A DNA stretch of 64,000 nt, from NCBI GenBank assembly GCA_049840795.1, contig JASGJK010000048.1, forward strand, positions 134,997 to 198,996, in the 5' to 3' direction. Position numbers and translations under genes: made by a program. The notes beneath the pieces were generated by a model. It worked only from the letters and a program-made list of their open reading frames with translations. It searched no databases and had not been told where the DNA came from. Of the stretch, positions 1-9,197 are shown in pieces. Every line of letters begins with the position of its first letter. Within the stretch, counting starts at the first letter, position 1. Source of the DNA: UPXZ01 sp049840795. Its GTDB lineage: Bacteria > Bacteroidota > Bacteroidia > Bacteroidales > Paludibacteraceae.

Positions 1-407
1 GCGCTAAGTGAAAGCCCTTTGATGGTGTAGCCTAGATTCGCTTCAAATCCGTGTGCGCCAGTTTCTTTGCTGTAATCAAAGTATTTGTGTCCGGTGTCGT
101 CAGCACGCAGAAGTCCTTTGGGGTAATAGTAGTCGGTGAGACCGACGGTTAACCCAAAATTAAAAGCATATTTTGCATATAAGTCCATTTCAAGAAATTC
201 GTCAAATCCGGCTGATCCCCATGAACCAACAGAGAAGCCACCCGTAGAAAAGTTTAAAGTAGGCTGAATAGAAGGACCGGAAAATAGACTACCACGCCAA
301 ACGTAAGAGCTGACAATGTCAGTATTTACGGAAAATTCTTGCGCTTTTGTGTTTGATGCCGCTAACAGTGCGATAAATGCGACTACGAAAATTTTAGCTT
401 TTTTCAT
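1..407 (-). CDS. TorF-family-like putative porin (partial, N-terminus)
   Basis: The reading frame runs off the left edge of the window, leaving about 135 residues. It starts MKKAKIF with a hydrophobic stretch ending in SNTKAQ, a typical signal peptide, so the product should reach the periplasm or outer membrane. The mature start holds SSYVWRGSLFSGPSIQPTL, close to the SSYVWRG start of the TorF/Gcw_chp putative porin family, followed by alternating beta-barrel-like strands (LYAKYAFNFGLTVGLTDYYYP). Substrate cannot be told. It lies downstream of dapL but is separated by a strong terminator and about 330 bases, so it is probably transcribed alone. Confidence 0.6.
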   Translation of the reverse strand, partial: MKKAKIFVVAFIALLAASNTKAQEFSVNTDIVSSYVWRGSLFSGPSIQPTLNFSTGGFSVGSWGSAGFDEFLEMDLYAKYAFNFGLTVGLTDYYYPKGLLRADDTGHKYFDYSKETGAHGFEANLGYTIKGLSLS

Positions 408-807
408 ACTTAATTATTTTATTAGTGAATAAATAGTGATATAATAAATAATTTTAAAAGTATCATTATGGTAGTTTATTTTGTGTGAATCTGACAAAGT
501 GATATGAATACTTCGCAAAGATAATCATAATGTTTTCAAAATAAAATAAAATTGTGCAAAAATTTACACGGTGTTTTGAAAATATTGCAAAATGATTTAA
601 AAATCAAGGTTTTTTATTCAAAGTGACATATTATGATTTGTGTGAAGGGGAGTTTTAAGAAGAATGTTTGACAGTTTTTATGTTGTAAAGCATAAAAAAG
701 TGTGTTTTAGTGTGTTTTTTCTGTAATTAAATTGAATTTTATTGCAAAAAAAAGTGTCGAAAGTTACTTCGACACTTAAAGAGCACACTTTTTATGTAAT
801 TCTTGTG
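408..807. other. AT-rich intergenic stretch
   Basis: About 400 bases between dapL and the porin gene. No plausible coding frame is visible. Its dapL-proximal end holds the terminator at 745-777; the remainder is AT-rich and would hold the porin promoter, for which I see no convincing element. Confidence 0.6.
745..777 (-). terminator. Rho-independent terminator of dapL
   Basis: Perfect 10-bp inverted repeat AAGTGTCGAA / TTCGACACTT (752-761 and 768-777) with a 6-base loop. Read on the minus strand it is followed at once by a run of T (752-746), 30 bases after the dapL stop codon. Confidence 0.9.
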
Positions 808-2031
808 TTATTTTTCCAATCGTTTCATCGCTTCTATTGTTTTTTCTCTGTTACCAAAAGCTGAAAAACGAACAAATCCTTCTCCGCTTGGTCCAAAACC
901 GGCACCCGGAGTACAAACGATATTTTTTTCTTTCAACAAATAGTCAAAATATCCCCAACTTGATTTTCCATCGGGTGTTTTTGTCCAAATATAAGGTGCA
1001 TTCACTCCTCCGAAGACTTTTAATCCGTCTTTTTGGAGCGATGCGCGGATAATTTCGGCGTTTTGCATATAATATTGCACAAGCGCTTTAACTTGTTTTT
1101 TGCCTTCTTCGCTGTATGTAGCTTCCGCTGCGCGCTGTATAATATATGGTGTTCCGTTGAATTTGGTGGTTTGTCTACGCAGCCACAATTTATTTAGTGG
1201 CACTTTTTCGCCGCTTTTTGTAAATGCAAATAGCGTTTTAGGTATTACGGTATAGCCACAGCGTGTTCCGGTGAATCCGGCAGTTTTTGAGAAACTACGA
1301 AATTCGATGGCTACTTCTTTCGCGCCTTCAATTTCGTATATGCTGTGTGGTACATCTTTTTCGCTGATATAGGCTTCGTAAGCAGCATCAAAAAGGATTA
1401 CGGCGTTATTTTCTTTCGCATAACGTACCCATACCGAAAGTTGTTCTTTGGTAAGTGTTGTTCCGGTCGGGTTGTTGGGGTAGCACAAATAGATTATATT
1501 TGCTTTTTCAGTAGGTAATTGCGGGATAAAGCCGTTTTCTTCGTTACAAGGCAAATAAATGATATTTCCCCATTGTCCGCTTTGAGTAGGTTCGCCGGCG
1601 CGTCCAGCCATAGCATTGGTGTCAATATATACCGGATAGCTCGGATCGGTGATGGCAACTTTGTTGCTTATATCAAAAATATCGCCGATATTTCCTGTAT
1701 CGCTTTTGGCGCCATCACTAACAAAAATTTCATCCGGTTGTATATCGATGTTCCGAAATTTGTAATCATTTTCAACAATGGTATTTCGCAAGAAATCATA
1801 ACCCTGTTCCGGACCGTATCCACGAAAAGTTTCGCTGTAACGTTGCTCATCGGCTGCTTTGACGATGGCTTGAATAGAAGCCTCAGGAAGCGGAAGAGTA
1901 ACATCGCCTATACCCATACGAATAATTTCTGCAGATGGGTTTTCCGTTTTGTGTTGATTCACACGTCTTGCTATTTCCGAAAAAAGATACGTTTCAGGAA
2001 TCTTGATAAAGTTCTCGTTAATTGTAATCAT
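808..2031 (-). CDS. dapL: LL-diaminopimelate aminotransferase
   Basis: PLP-dependent fold-type I aminotransferase that converts tetrahydrodipicolinate to LL-diaminopimelate in one step, feeding lysine and peptidoglycan synthesis in the cytoplasm. The 407 residues match the usual DapL length. Visible marks are the substrate-region motif FRGYGPEQGY (about 69-78), PNNPTG (185-190), the DAAYEAY block (about 215-221) and the Schiff-base lysine in SFSKTAGFTG (K249). The start MITINENFIKIPE is typical of the family. It lies 277 bases downstream of dapF, the next enzyme of the pathway, on the same strand; a shared transcript is possible but the gap is wide. It ends at a strong terminator. Confidence 0.95.
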   Translation of the reverse strand: MITINENFIKIPETYLFSEIARRVNQHKTENPSAEIIRMGIGDVTLPLPEASIQAIVKAADEQRYSETFRGYGPEQGYDFLRNTIVENDYKFRNIDIQPDEIFVSDGAKSDTGNIGDIFDISNKVAITDPSYPVYIDTNAMAGRAGEPTQSGQWGNIIYLPCNEENGFIPQLPTEKANIIYLCYPNNPTGTTLTKEQLSVWVRYAKENNAVILFDAAYEAYISEKDVPHSIYEIEGAKEVAIEFRSFSKTAGFTGTRCGYTVIPKTLFAFTKSGEKVPLNKLWLRRQTTKFNGTPYIIQRAAEATYSEEGKKQVKALVQYYMQNAEIIRASLQKDGLKVFGGVNAPYIWTKTPDGKSSWGYFDYLLKEKNIVCTPGAGFGPSGEGFVRFSAFGNREKTIEAMKRLEK

Positions 2032-2217
2032 ATTTTAGTTTGCCCTAACCCTAAAAGGAGAGTTTTTGCAGAGCGCTTTTATTAAATTAGTATAAAGTTT
2101 AACTGTAAGTAGCTGAACAGAATTGGTTTAATATATTTAATTTGTATGTTATTGATTTTTATAATCTTACATATACGTGTGTTGGCGATTAATTATGAAC
2201 ACTTACTTATTAAAAAT

Positions 2218-2245
2218 AAGAAACAAGTTTAAATGGTTGTTTCTT
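2218..2245 (-). terminator. Possible weak terminator or hairpin after dapF
   Basis: Inverted repeat AAGAAACAA (2218-2226) / TTGTTTCTT (2237-2245) with a 10-base loop, followed on the minus strand by ATTTTTAAT. It lies between dapF and dapL. The T-rich tail is imperfect, so partial termination or an RNA processing site is as likely as full termination. Confidence 0.35.
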
Positions 2246-2308
2246 TAGTTAATATGAGTAAAAGACAACGAGAGACTAACTCATTGATTTTCTTGTGCCA
2301 ACGTCAAA

Positions 2309-3142
2309 TTATATTGTTCCTTCGAAAACGGTTATAGCTTCACCCGTAAGATATACGTGATTGTTTTCTGCATTCCATTCGATTTGCAAGTCACCTCCTA
2401 AGAGTTCAACGGTTGTTTTTCTTTCGGATACGCCATTCAGTACAGCAGCAACTACGGTTGCACAAGCGCCTGTACCGCAAGCCATTGTTTCACCGGAACC
2501 TCTTTCCCAAACACGCATCTTTAAACGACTATTCGACACTTTTTCTACAAACTCAGTGTTTGTTCTACGAGGAAAGTAGGAGGAGTTTTCTATCACCGGA
2601 CCTATTTTGGGTAAATCAAGACTTAAGACATCCTCTACAAATATTACCGCGTGAGGATTTCCCATCGATACGCACGTGAGTTCATATGCAGTCTGTTGAC
2701 CAAAGGAAGTTAGCTGTTTTACAACGGGCGACATTTCAAAAGTAGTGGGTATCATTTTAGCATCTAAAATAGGTTCTCCCATATCTACTGTTACCTTTTC
2801 GACCTTATCGTTGTCATTGGTAAACAGTTTGAGGGTTTTGACACCGGCTAATGTTTCAAGTGTAATCTCTTTTTTGGTTGTGAGACCATTGTCATAAACA
2901 TATTTCCCGATACAGCGAGAAGCATTGCCGCACATTTCTGCTTCAGAGCCATCGGCATTGAGCATCTGCATTCTGAAGTCACAAGTTTCGGATGGGTGTA
3001 TTATTACCAAGCCATCAGAGCCTATTCCTTTATGTCTGTCGCTGTATTTTAGTGCAAATTCAACCGGATTTTCGATCTTTTCTTCAAAACCGTTTACGTA
3101 AATGTAATCGTTACCGGTTCCGTGCATTTTTGTAAATTTCAT
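2309..3142 (-). CDS. dapF: Diaminopimelate epimerase
   Basis: Cofactor-independent epimerase converting LL- to meso-diaminopimelate, following DapL. The protein starts MKFTKMHGTGNDY, the conserved DapF N-terminus, so I chose the ATG at 3142 rather than the in-frame ATG at 3163 that would add seven residues. Both catalytic cysteines are present: MCGNASRC (Cys near 71) and ACGTGAC (Cys near 222). The 277-residue length is normal. A TAnnTTTG element at 3179-3186 lies upstream. Pairing with dapL shows that the organism uses the aminotransferase route to meso-DAP, as is common in Bacteroidales. Confidence 0.95.
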   Translation of the reverse strand: MKFTKMHGTGNDYIYVNGFEEKIENPVEFALKYSDRHKGIGSDGLVIIHPSETCDFRMQMLNADGSEAEMCGNASRCIGKYVYDNGLTTKKEITLETLAGVKTLKLFTNDNDKVEKVTVDMGEPILDAKMIPTTFEMSPVVKQLTSFGQQTAYELTCVSMGNPHAVIFVEDVLSLDLPKIGPVIENSSYFPRRTNTEFVEKVSNSRLKMRVWERGSGETMACGTGACATVVAAVLNGVSERKTTVELLGGDLQIEWNAENNHVYLTGEAITVFEGTI

Positions 3143-3178
3143 GTTTCTGAAAATATGAAGCATTAATTATTTCAGTTG

Positions 3179-3186
3179 CAAAGTTA
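3179..3186 (-). promoter_or_regulatory. -7 promoter element of dapF
   Basis: TAACTTTG on the minus strand matches the Bacteroidota -7 consensus TAnnTTTG, about 37 bases upstream of the chosen dapF ATG. No well-spaced -33 TTG was found. Confidence 0.5.
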
Positions 3187-3300
3187 CTTTTTTATTTGTG
3201 TACTTAAAAACAAAATAAATAAAAAAGGTGTATTAAAGCGTTTGTTTTTATGTTTTGATAAAAAAAACACAAAAAAGTAAAAATTGTTTTATTTAATTAT

Positions 3301-3308
3301 TACTTTTG
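3301..3308 (+). promoter_or_regulatory. -7 promoter element of the 3350 gene
   Basis: TACTTTTG matches TAnnTTTG. It puts transcription start near 3315, downstream of the earliest possible start codon of the next gene (3284), which supports the ATG at 3350 as the true start. Confidence 0.6.
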
Positions 3309-3349
3309 TGCCCTATTTTTATTTAAAGGATAAAGAATTTTTACGAGGT

Positions 3350-5311
3350 ATGAAAAATCTTTGGCAGCCAATTAAAACATCTGATATCTTTTCTCATTTC
3401 ACCTCTTTAGCATATCTGCCGAGATGGGTTGTTTTTATAGGAGATATTATTGTTTGTGTATTTTCATATACGTTGTCATACTTATTGGTGAGTCGTTCGG
3501 CAAACGATTTGACTAATCCGATAATAATCAACAACTTTTGGTTGAGAATGACCTTGCTTGTATCGGTACAAATATTATTCTTCTGGATATTTCATACCTA
3601 TTCCGGAATTTTGCGATACTCGGGTTTTGTTGATGCCATTAAACTGTTTTTCGCTGTTTTTTCGGTAGTTGGTCTGTGTGTGCTCGTTAACTTGATAACT
3701 TTTTGGTTATTTGATGTTTACGTGTTTTATTTTATATCTTTAATTTTTTACGGTGTAATTGCCTTTTTTCTTTTGTTTATGATAAGGCTAACTGTAAAAA
3801 CAGCATTTGAGTTGATAGCTATGAATGTTGGCGATGTGATGCCGGTGATGATTTATGGTACTAAGTCGGCAGGAATATCTATAGCAAAAATGCTGAGAAC
3901 CAGTGATAGGTTGAAATATAAATTAGTTGGATTTGTCGATATGGATAAAGTTGCCAGTCAGCGAGTTTTAATGGGTGTGAAGGTGTATGAGTTAACGGAT
4001 AGAAATGTAAAAGAAGTTATTTCGCGAAAAGCAAAAGCAATCATCGTATCGCCTTTCAAAATGGAATCGGCTGATGTTCAAAAAGAATTAGATCTATTCA
4101 TTAATTATGGGCTGTCAGTGTTGGTTGCTCCACCCGTAAGTATTTGGGATAAGCACGATATGCCATCTTTAAGGCAAATTAAGTCTGTACAAATAGAGGA
4201 TCTGTTAGATAGACCTCAGATCGTTATATCTACGGAGAATATCTCGAAAGAAATTAAAGATAAAGTGATACTCATAACGGGCGCAGCAGGTTCTATCGGT
4301 AGTGAAATTGTGAGACAATTAGTTACTTTCAAACCACGAATGATTGTACTGGTTGATCAAGCTGAAACGCCGATGCACGAACTCACGCTGAGATTGAGAG
4401 AAAACTATCCCCAGCAAACATTCAGCGCTTTTTTAGCCGATGTTAGGAATATTGACAGAATGGACACTATGATGTCGTTATACAGACCGGATATTGTTTT
4501 TCACGCTGCGGCATATAAGCACGTACCGCTGATGGAAGATAATCCCACCGAAAGTATTCAGGTTAATGTATTGGGAACGAAAAATGTGGCTGATTTGGCT
4601 GTGAAATATAACGTTTCTCGTTTTGTAATGGTTTCTACCGATAAAGCGGTGAACCCTACCAATATTATGGGTGCCTCTAAGCGTATAGCCGAAATATATG
4701 TTCAATCTTTAAATAAAAATATAGAGAAAAAGGACGATAAATGTACGCGATTTATCACTACCCGATTTGGTAATGTGCTTGGTTCAAATGGTTCTGTGAT
4801 ACCGTTTTTCAAACACCAAATAGAAAACGGAGGTCCGGTAACGGTGACCCATCCTGAGATTATACGTTATTTTATGACCATTCCGGAGGCATGTTTACTT
4901 GTACTTGAAGCCGGTACGATGGGCGAAGGCGGAGAAATATATATATTCGATATGGGACAACCTGTAAAGATATTAGATTTAGCTCGCAAGATGATACGGT
5001 TGGCGGGGTACGTGCCGGATGTGGATATACATATTAAATTTACCGGATTACGTCCTGGTGAGAAGTTATATGAAGAGCTTTTAAATACCAAAGAAATAAC
5101 TCAAAAGACTTACCATCCGAAAATTATGGTGGCTAAAGTGCGAGAGTACGATTATGATGAGGTTACTACACAGATTGAAGAATTAATACGATATAGTTAT
5201 TTAGGAAAGGTTTATTTAACGGTTTCAAAGATGAAATCAATCGTTCCTGAATTTATTAGTAATAACTCTGAATATGAGAGTTTAGATGTTAAAAACGAGT
5301 TACAGAAATGA
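3350..5311 (+). CDS. Membrane UDP-sugar 4,6-dehydratase, WbpM/PglF/CapD type
   Basis: Polysaccharide biosynthesis protein of the long membrane-anchored short-chain dehydrogenase family, which typically converts UDP-GlcNAc to a 4-keto-6-deoxy sugar for surface glycans. The first ~150 residues hold four hydrophobic helices, followed by a Rossmann-like domain (PVMIYGTKSAG) and the dehydratase domain with the NAD-binding motif TGAAGSIG (about 309-316), FHAAAYKHVPLMEDNP, and TDKAVNPTNIMGASKR. The last carries Met where the classic catalytic Tyr would be, with Lys four residues on, as in the SMK subgroup (WbpM, PglF). ATG 3350 is chosen because the -7 element lies at 3301-3308. The stop codon overlaps a potential ATG of the next gene, so the two are probably co-transcribed. 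Confidence 0.85.
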   Translation: MKNLWQPIKTSDIFSHFTSLAYLPRWVVFIGDIIVCVFSYTLSYLLVSRSANDLTNPIIINNFWLRMTLLVSVQILFFWIFHTYSGILRYSGFVDAIKLFFAVFSVVGLCVLVNLITFWLFDVYVFYFISLIFYGVIAFFLLFMIRLTVKTAFELIAMNVGDVMPVMIYGTKSAGISIAKMLRTSDRLKYKLVGFVDMDKVASQRVLMGVKVYELTDRNVKEVISRKAKAIIVSPFKMESADVQKELDLFINYGLSVLVAPPVSIWDKHDMPSLRQIKSVQIEDLLDRPQIVISTENISKEIKDKVILITGAAGSIGSEIVRQLVTFKPRMIVLVDQAETPMHELTLRLRENYPQQTFSAFLADVRNIDRMDTMMSLYRPDIVFHAAAYKHVPLMEDNPTESIQVNVLGTKNVADLAVKYNVSRFVMVSTDKAVNPTNIMGASKRIAEIYVQSLNKNIEKKDDKCTRFITTRFGNVLGSNGSVIPFFKHQIENGGPVTVTHPEIIRYFMTIPEACLLVLEAGTMGEGGEIYIFDMGQPVKILDLARKMIRLAGYVPDVDIHIKFTGLRPGEKLYEELLNTKEITQKTYHPKIMVAKVREYDYDEVTTQIEELIRYSYLGKVYLTVSKMKSIVPEFISNNSEYESLDVKNELQK

Positions 5312-5329
5312 ATTTTATATTACATTTTT

Positions 5330-6412
5330 TTGAGAAATATCCTTATTTTAATATTTTTTGTGTCATTTGTAATTGGCTATCTTTTTATGCCTATTGTCAT
5401 CGAAATCGCAAAAAAGCATAATTTTGTTGTTAGCCCCAATAAAAGAACATCACATAATGGAGATATTCCGAACATCGGCGGTATCAATATCTTTGTCTCT
5501 TTTCTGTTGACAGTGTTTTTCTTCTCTTTCAACTTATTCTCTGAAATGCAATTTATTTTATTGGGATTAGCCATAATATTGATTGTTGGCTTTATTGATG
5601 ACTTAATGGAACTGAAGGTGAGTTGGAAGTTATTAGGTCAATTGTTAGCCGGCTTTTTTCTTATAGTGGGAGGTAATCTGCGTTTTACAACTCTCGCCGG
5701 CTTTTGGGGCGTTTATGAGTTTCCTTTAATTATCAGCTACTTACTTACATTTTTTGTTTTTGTACTTGTTGTAAACGCGCTTAATTTAATTGATGGTGTA
5801 GATGGATTAGCCTCCGGATTGGGTATTTTATATTCGTTATTTTTTGGTATTTATTTTCATCTGACCGGAAATCAGGACTTATCCATATCGGCTTTTGCTA
5901 TGGTTGGTTCATTGTCAGTATTCTTTTATTATAACGTATTTAGCCACAGAAACAAAATTTTTATGGGCGACTCCGGATCGTTGCTACTTGGATATATGAT
6001 GTTTTTGTATATCTTGTCTTTTTGTGAATTAAATGCTAAAGGAGAAGTTCCTGAGTCTCTTAGAACATATTCGGCTGTTGCCGTGGTGCTTACTGTCTTG
6101 TTGGTGCCTCTGTTTGATACACTGAGGGTTGTAATCACACGATTAAAAAAAGGTCGTTCACCTTTCTCGGCTGACAGAAATCATATCCACCACCTTTTGC
6201 TTGGTTTGGGTCTGAAGCATCGTGAAGTTTCATTTTTGTTGATGTTTATTACTGTTGTACTTATAATCATAGCGTTACTAACAAGAAATCTTCCTGTATA
6301 TTTAATTCTTCTGATAGATGCCGTAATTGCCATCTCTTTAACATTACTTCTTTGGAACCTGATCAATAAAAAAAACAAAAAAGAGGCTGAACAAAAAAAT
6401 GAGAAACTATGA
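5330..6412 (+). CDS. UDP-GlcNAc:undecaprenyl-phosphate GlcNAc-1-P transferase-like (WecA/TagO family)
   Basis: Polytopic membrane enzyme of the MraY/WecA family that starts lipid-linked glycan synthesis by moving a sugar-1-phosphate to undecaprenyl phosphate. Family motifs seen: FIDDLMELKVSW, NALNLIDGVDGLASGLG, the FMGDSGSLLLG block and DRNHIHHLLL, the HIHH being characteristic of WecA/TagO rather than MraY. Roughly ten hydrophobic segments. The uninterrupted frame opens only with TTG at 5330. An ATG at 5308 overlaps the upstream stop codon as ATGA and would be in frame if the T7 run at 5325-5331 were one base shorter, giving MNFILHFLRNIL, so the N-terminus may be wrong here. The last codons overlap the next gene by 4 bases. 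Confidence 0.85.
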   Translation: MRNILILIFFVSFVIGYLFMPIVIEIAKKHNFVVSPNKRTSHNGDIPNIGGINIFVSFLLTVFFFSFNLFSEMQFILLGLAIILIVGFIDDLMELKVSWKLLGQLLAGFFLIVGGNLRFTTLAGFWGVYEFPLIISYLLTFFVFVLVVNALNLIDGVDGLASGLGILYSLFFGIYFHLTGNQDLSISAFAMVGSLSVFFYYNVFSHRNKIFMGDSGSLLLGYMMFLYILSFCELNAKGEVPESLRTYSAVAVVLTVLLVPLFDTLRVVITRLKKGRSPFSADRNHIHHLLLGLGLKHREVSFLLMFITVVLIIIALLTRNLPVYLILLIDAVIAISLTLLLWNLINKKNKKEAEQKNEKL

Positions 6413-8391
6413 TTTCCATCGAACAGCTCACCGTAGAGTTTGGTGGCACTCCGCTATTTGATACGATCGGTTTTTTAATAAATACAAAAGATAAAATAGC
6501 GCTTGTCGGAAAAAATGGCGCAGGGAAAACAACGCTGTTGAAACTTATTGCCGGCAAACAATCGCCCACAAGCGGTAATATCTCCATTCCTTCCGGTTTA
6601 ACTATCGGATACCTTCCGCAACATATGATTCATAATGATGGAACAACTGTGCTGCAAGAAACAGAGAAAGCATTTGAACATATCACAAGGCTACAAATCG
6701 AAATTGACAAACAGACTCAAGAACTTTCTGACAGAACCGATTACGATAGCGAAGAGTATCATAAAATTATAGACAAACTAACACATAACAACGAACACCT
6801 ACAAATCATCAACTCGGGAAATTTTCAGGCAGAGATTGAAAAAACGTTGTTAGGATTGGGCTTTGTGAGAGATGACTTTAACCGGCAATGTGCCGAATTC
6901 AGCGGTGGCTGGCGTATGCGTATTGAGTTGGCAAAAATTTTGCTTCAGCGTCCTGATGTTTTGTTGCTTGATGAACCCACCAATCATTTGGACATAGAAT
7001 CCATTCAATGGTTAGAAAATTTCTTGATCGCTTCTTCCGGTGCGGTGGTACTTGTTTCGCACGACAAGGCGTTTATTGATAATGTGACCAACCGAACGAT
7101 AGAAATATCACTGGGCAAAATATACGATTATGGTGTCAATTACTCCAAATACGTAGAGCTTCGTAAAGAGCGCCGCGAACAACAAATTCGCGCTTATGAG
7201 AATCAACAAAAGATGATTCAGGATACGGAAGACTTTATCGAAAGATTCCGTTATAAGGCAACCAAAGCCGTTCAGGTACAATCACGCATCAAGCAATTGG
7301 AAAAATTAGAACGCTTGGAAGTGGACTTAGAAGATAATTCAAGTTTGCGGCTAAAGTTTCCACCGGCGCCCAGATCCGGAATCATCCCTGTAGAAGTGGA
7401 AAATCTGTCGAAAGCTTACGGAAATCATTTGATATTGGACAACATCGGACTAATCATTAACCGAGGCGAAAAGGTGTCTTTTGTCGGAAAAAACGGAGAA
7501 GGGAAAACGACACTGGTAAAATGTATAATGGACGAAATTCAGCATACCGGGAAACTAAAATTGGGTCATAATGTGAAGATTGGCTATTTTGCCCAGAACC
7601 AAGCATCGTTGTTGGATGAAAAGTTAACCGTTTTTCAAACCATTGATAATGTGGCGGTAGGTGATATTCGAACGAAGATACGTGATATTTTAGGCGCCTT
7701 TATGTTTGGTGGCGAAGCATCTGAAAAAAAGGTAAAAGTACTTTCAGGAGGTGAACGAAGCCGATTGGCAATGATACGGTTGTTACTTGAACCGGTAAAT
7801 TTGCTTATTCTTGATGAACCTACTAATCATCTTGATATGCGTTCAAAAGAAGTGTTGAAGGAAGCCTTGAAAGTGTATGACGGCACAGCTATTATAGTGT
7901 CGCACGATCGCGAATTTTTAGACGGCTTAGTGACCAAAGTATATGAATTTGGCAACAAGAAAGTTCGCGAACATTTAGGAGGTATTTATGAGTTTCTTCA
8001 ACATAAGAAAATGGATAGTTTGCGTGAATTGGAAGCAGGGCAATCTCTTCAAAGCGGTGTGGCAAGAAATGCAAAAACGACTGATGAGAGTACCGAAGAA
8101 AAACCGTTCACAATTTCCTCATCGGGTGGTAAGGAAGCATACGAAGCTCGAAAAGAGTTTAATAAAAAAATAAGAAAAACCGAGAAAGCGGTAGAAGACG
8201 CAGAAAATACTGTTTCGGTGCTTGAGACGGAGATTGCAGCGATGCAAAATCAACTCAATAACCCCGAAAAAGCGTCTGATGCAGATTTTATTATGCTTTT
8301 GCAAAAGAGACAACGGGAACTCGAACAAAAAATGTATGAGTGGGAGATTTTGAGCGAAGAACTGGAAAGTCTTAACAAACAAATACAATAG
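6409..8391 (+). CDS. ABC-F family ATP-binding protein
   Basis: Soluble tandem ATPase with no transmembrane segment. Both nucleotide-binding halves are complete: Walker A GKNGAGKTT (34-42) and GKNGEGKTT (near 360), signatures FSGGWRMR and LSGGERSR, and Walker B LLLDEPTNHLD and LILDEPTNHLD. Between the halves is the charged ABC-F linker, and the last ~90 residues form a coiled-coil-like tail as in Uup/YdiF-type members. Family proteins act on the ribosome in translation quality control or antibiotic protection; which role applies here is not visible. The start codon overlaps the upstream stop (ATGA), so it is translationally coupled to the WecA-like gene. Confidence 0.9.
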   Translation: MISIEQLTVEFGGTPLFDTIGFLINTKDKIALVGKNGAGKTTLLKLIAGKQSPTSGNISIPSGLTIGYLPQHMIHNDGTTVLQETEKAFEHITRLQIEIDKQTQELSDRTDYDSEEYHKIIDKLTHNNEHLQIINSGNFQAEIEKTLLGLGFVRDDFNRQCAEFSGGWRMRIELAKILLQRPDVLLLDEPTNHLDIESIQWLENFLIASSGAVVLVSHDKAFIDNVTNRTIEISLGKIYDYGVNYSKYVELRKERREQQIRAYENQQKMIQDTEDFIERFRYKATKAVQVQSRIKQLEKLERLEVDLEDNSSLRLKFPPAPRSGIIPVEVENLSKAYGNHLILDNIGLIINRGEKVSFVGKNGEGKTTLVKCIMDEIQHTGKLKLGHNVKIGYFAQNQASLLDEKLTVFQTIDNVAVGDIRTKIRDILGAFMFGGEASEKKVKVLSGGERSRLAMIRLLLEPVNLLILDEPTNHLDMRSKEVLKEALKVYDGTAIIVSHDREFLDGLVTKVYEFGNKKVREHLGGIYEFLQHKKMDSLRELEAGQSLQSGVARNAKTTDESTEEKPFTISSSGGKEAYEARKEFNKKIRKTEKAVEDAENTVSVLETEIAAMQNQLNNPEKASDADFIMLLQKRQRELEQKMYEWEILSEELESLNKQIQ

Positions 8392-8411
8392 ACCAATATT
8401 TTATTCCTTCT

Positions 8412-9170
8412 ATGTCAGCTGATACAATACATATTTCATCAGAAAAAAAATACACCTCAAAAAAGACTTTTGGAGCGCTTTATCTGATTCCTACATCGCT
8501 CGGTGATACGGACTTAGATAGAATTCTACCGGCTCACAATGCCGAAATAGTATCTTCAATCAAGCATTTTATAGTCGAAGATATTCGCACGGCAAGACGA
8601 TTCTTGAAAAAAATAAGCAAAGAAATTAACATTGATGAGTTGACTTTTTTCACTCTGAATCAGCATACCAATTTACAGGAAGTCTCGTCGTTTCTGCAAC
8701 CATTGCAAGCAGGACACGATATGGGAATTATTTCAGAAGCCGGTTGTCCGGCTATTGCCGATCCCGGCGCTGACGTTGTAGCGTTAGCGCAACAGCAGCA
8801 TCTCAACGTGGTTCCTCTTGTTGGTCCGTCTTCTATTTTACTTTCGTTGATGGCTTCCGGGTTTAACGGACAGAGTTTTGCCTTTCTCGGTTATTTGCCG
8901 GTGTCACAAGCCGATCGAATCAAAGCATTGAAGAGAATGGAGAGCCGTATTTATTCGGAGCATCAAACGCAGATTTTTATAGAAACGCCCTATCGTAATA
9001 TGAAAATGCTTGATGATATCTTGACTTCTTGTCAGGCTAACACAAAACTGTGTATTGCCGTTGATATTACATTAGAATCAGAATATATAAAAACAAAACC
9101 GGTCTCTGCGTGGAAATCGCAAAAACCGGATTTGAATAAACGTCCTTGTATTTTTTTATTGTATAAATAA
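8412..9170 (+). CDS. RsmI-like SAM-dependent methyltransferase (tetrapyrrole methylase superfamily)
   Basis: A 252-residue protein with the fold signatures of the tetrapyrrole methylase superfamily: LYLIPTSLGD near the N-terminus, FIVEDIRTARRFL, GIISEAGCPAIADPGADVV and PLVGPSSILLSLMASGFNGQ. These resemble RsmI, which 2'-O-methylates C1402 of 16S rRNA, but the protein is shorter and diverged. Bacteroidota often carry such a second copy, so the substrate is uncertain. It lies 20 bases after the ABC-F gene and ends 27 bases from the convergent gene at 9198. Confidence 0.75.
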   Translation: MSADTIHISSEKKYTSKKTFGALYLIPTSLGDTDLDRILPAHNAEIVSSIKHFIVEDIRTARRFLKKISKEINIDELTFFTLNQHTNLQEVSSFLQPLQAGHDMGIISEAGCPAIADPGADVVALAQQQHLNVVPLVGPSSILLSLMASGFNGQSFAFLGYLPVSQADRIKALKRMESRIYSEHQTQIFIETPYRNMKMLDDILTSCQANTKLCIAVDITLESEYIKTKPVSAWKSQKPDLNKRPCIFLLYK

Positions 9171-9197
9171 TCCTTTCGGACAGAGTTTTGCGTCAAC

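Noticed and set aside
8868..9192. Direct repeat GGACAGAGTTTTGC at about 8869 and 9179
   Set aside because: Short, one copy in coding sequence and one between convergent genes; no associated structure, likely chance.
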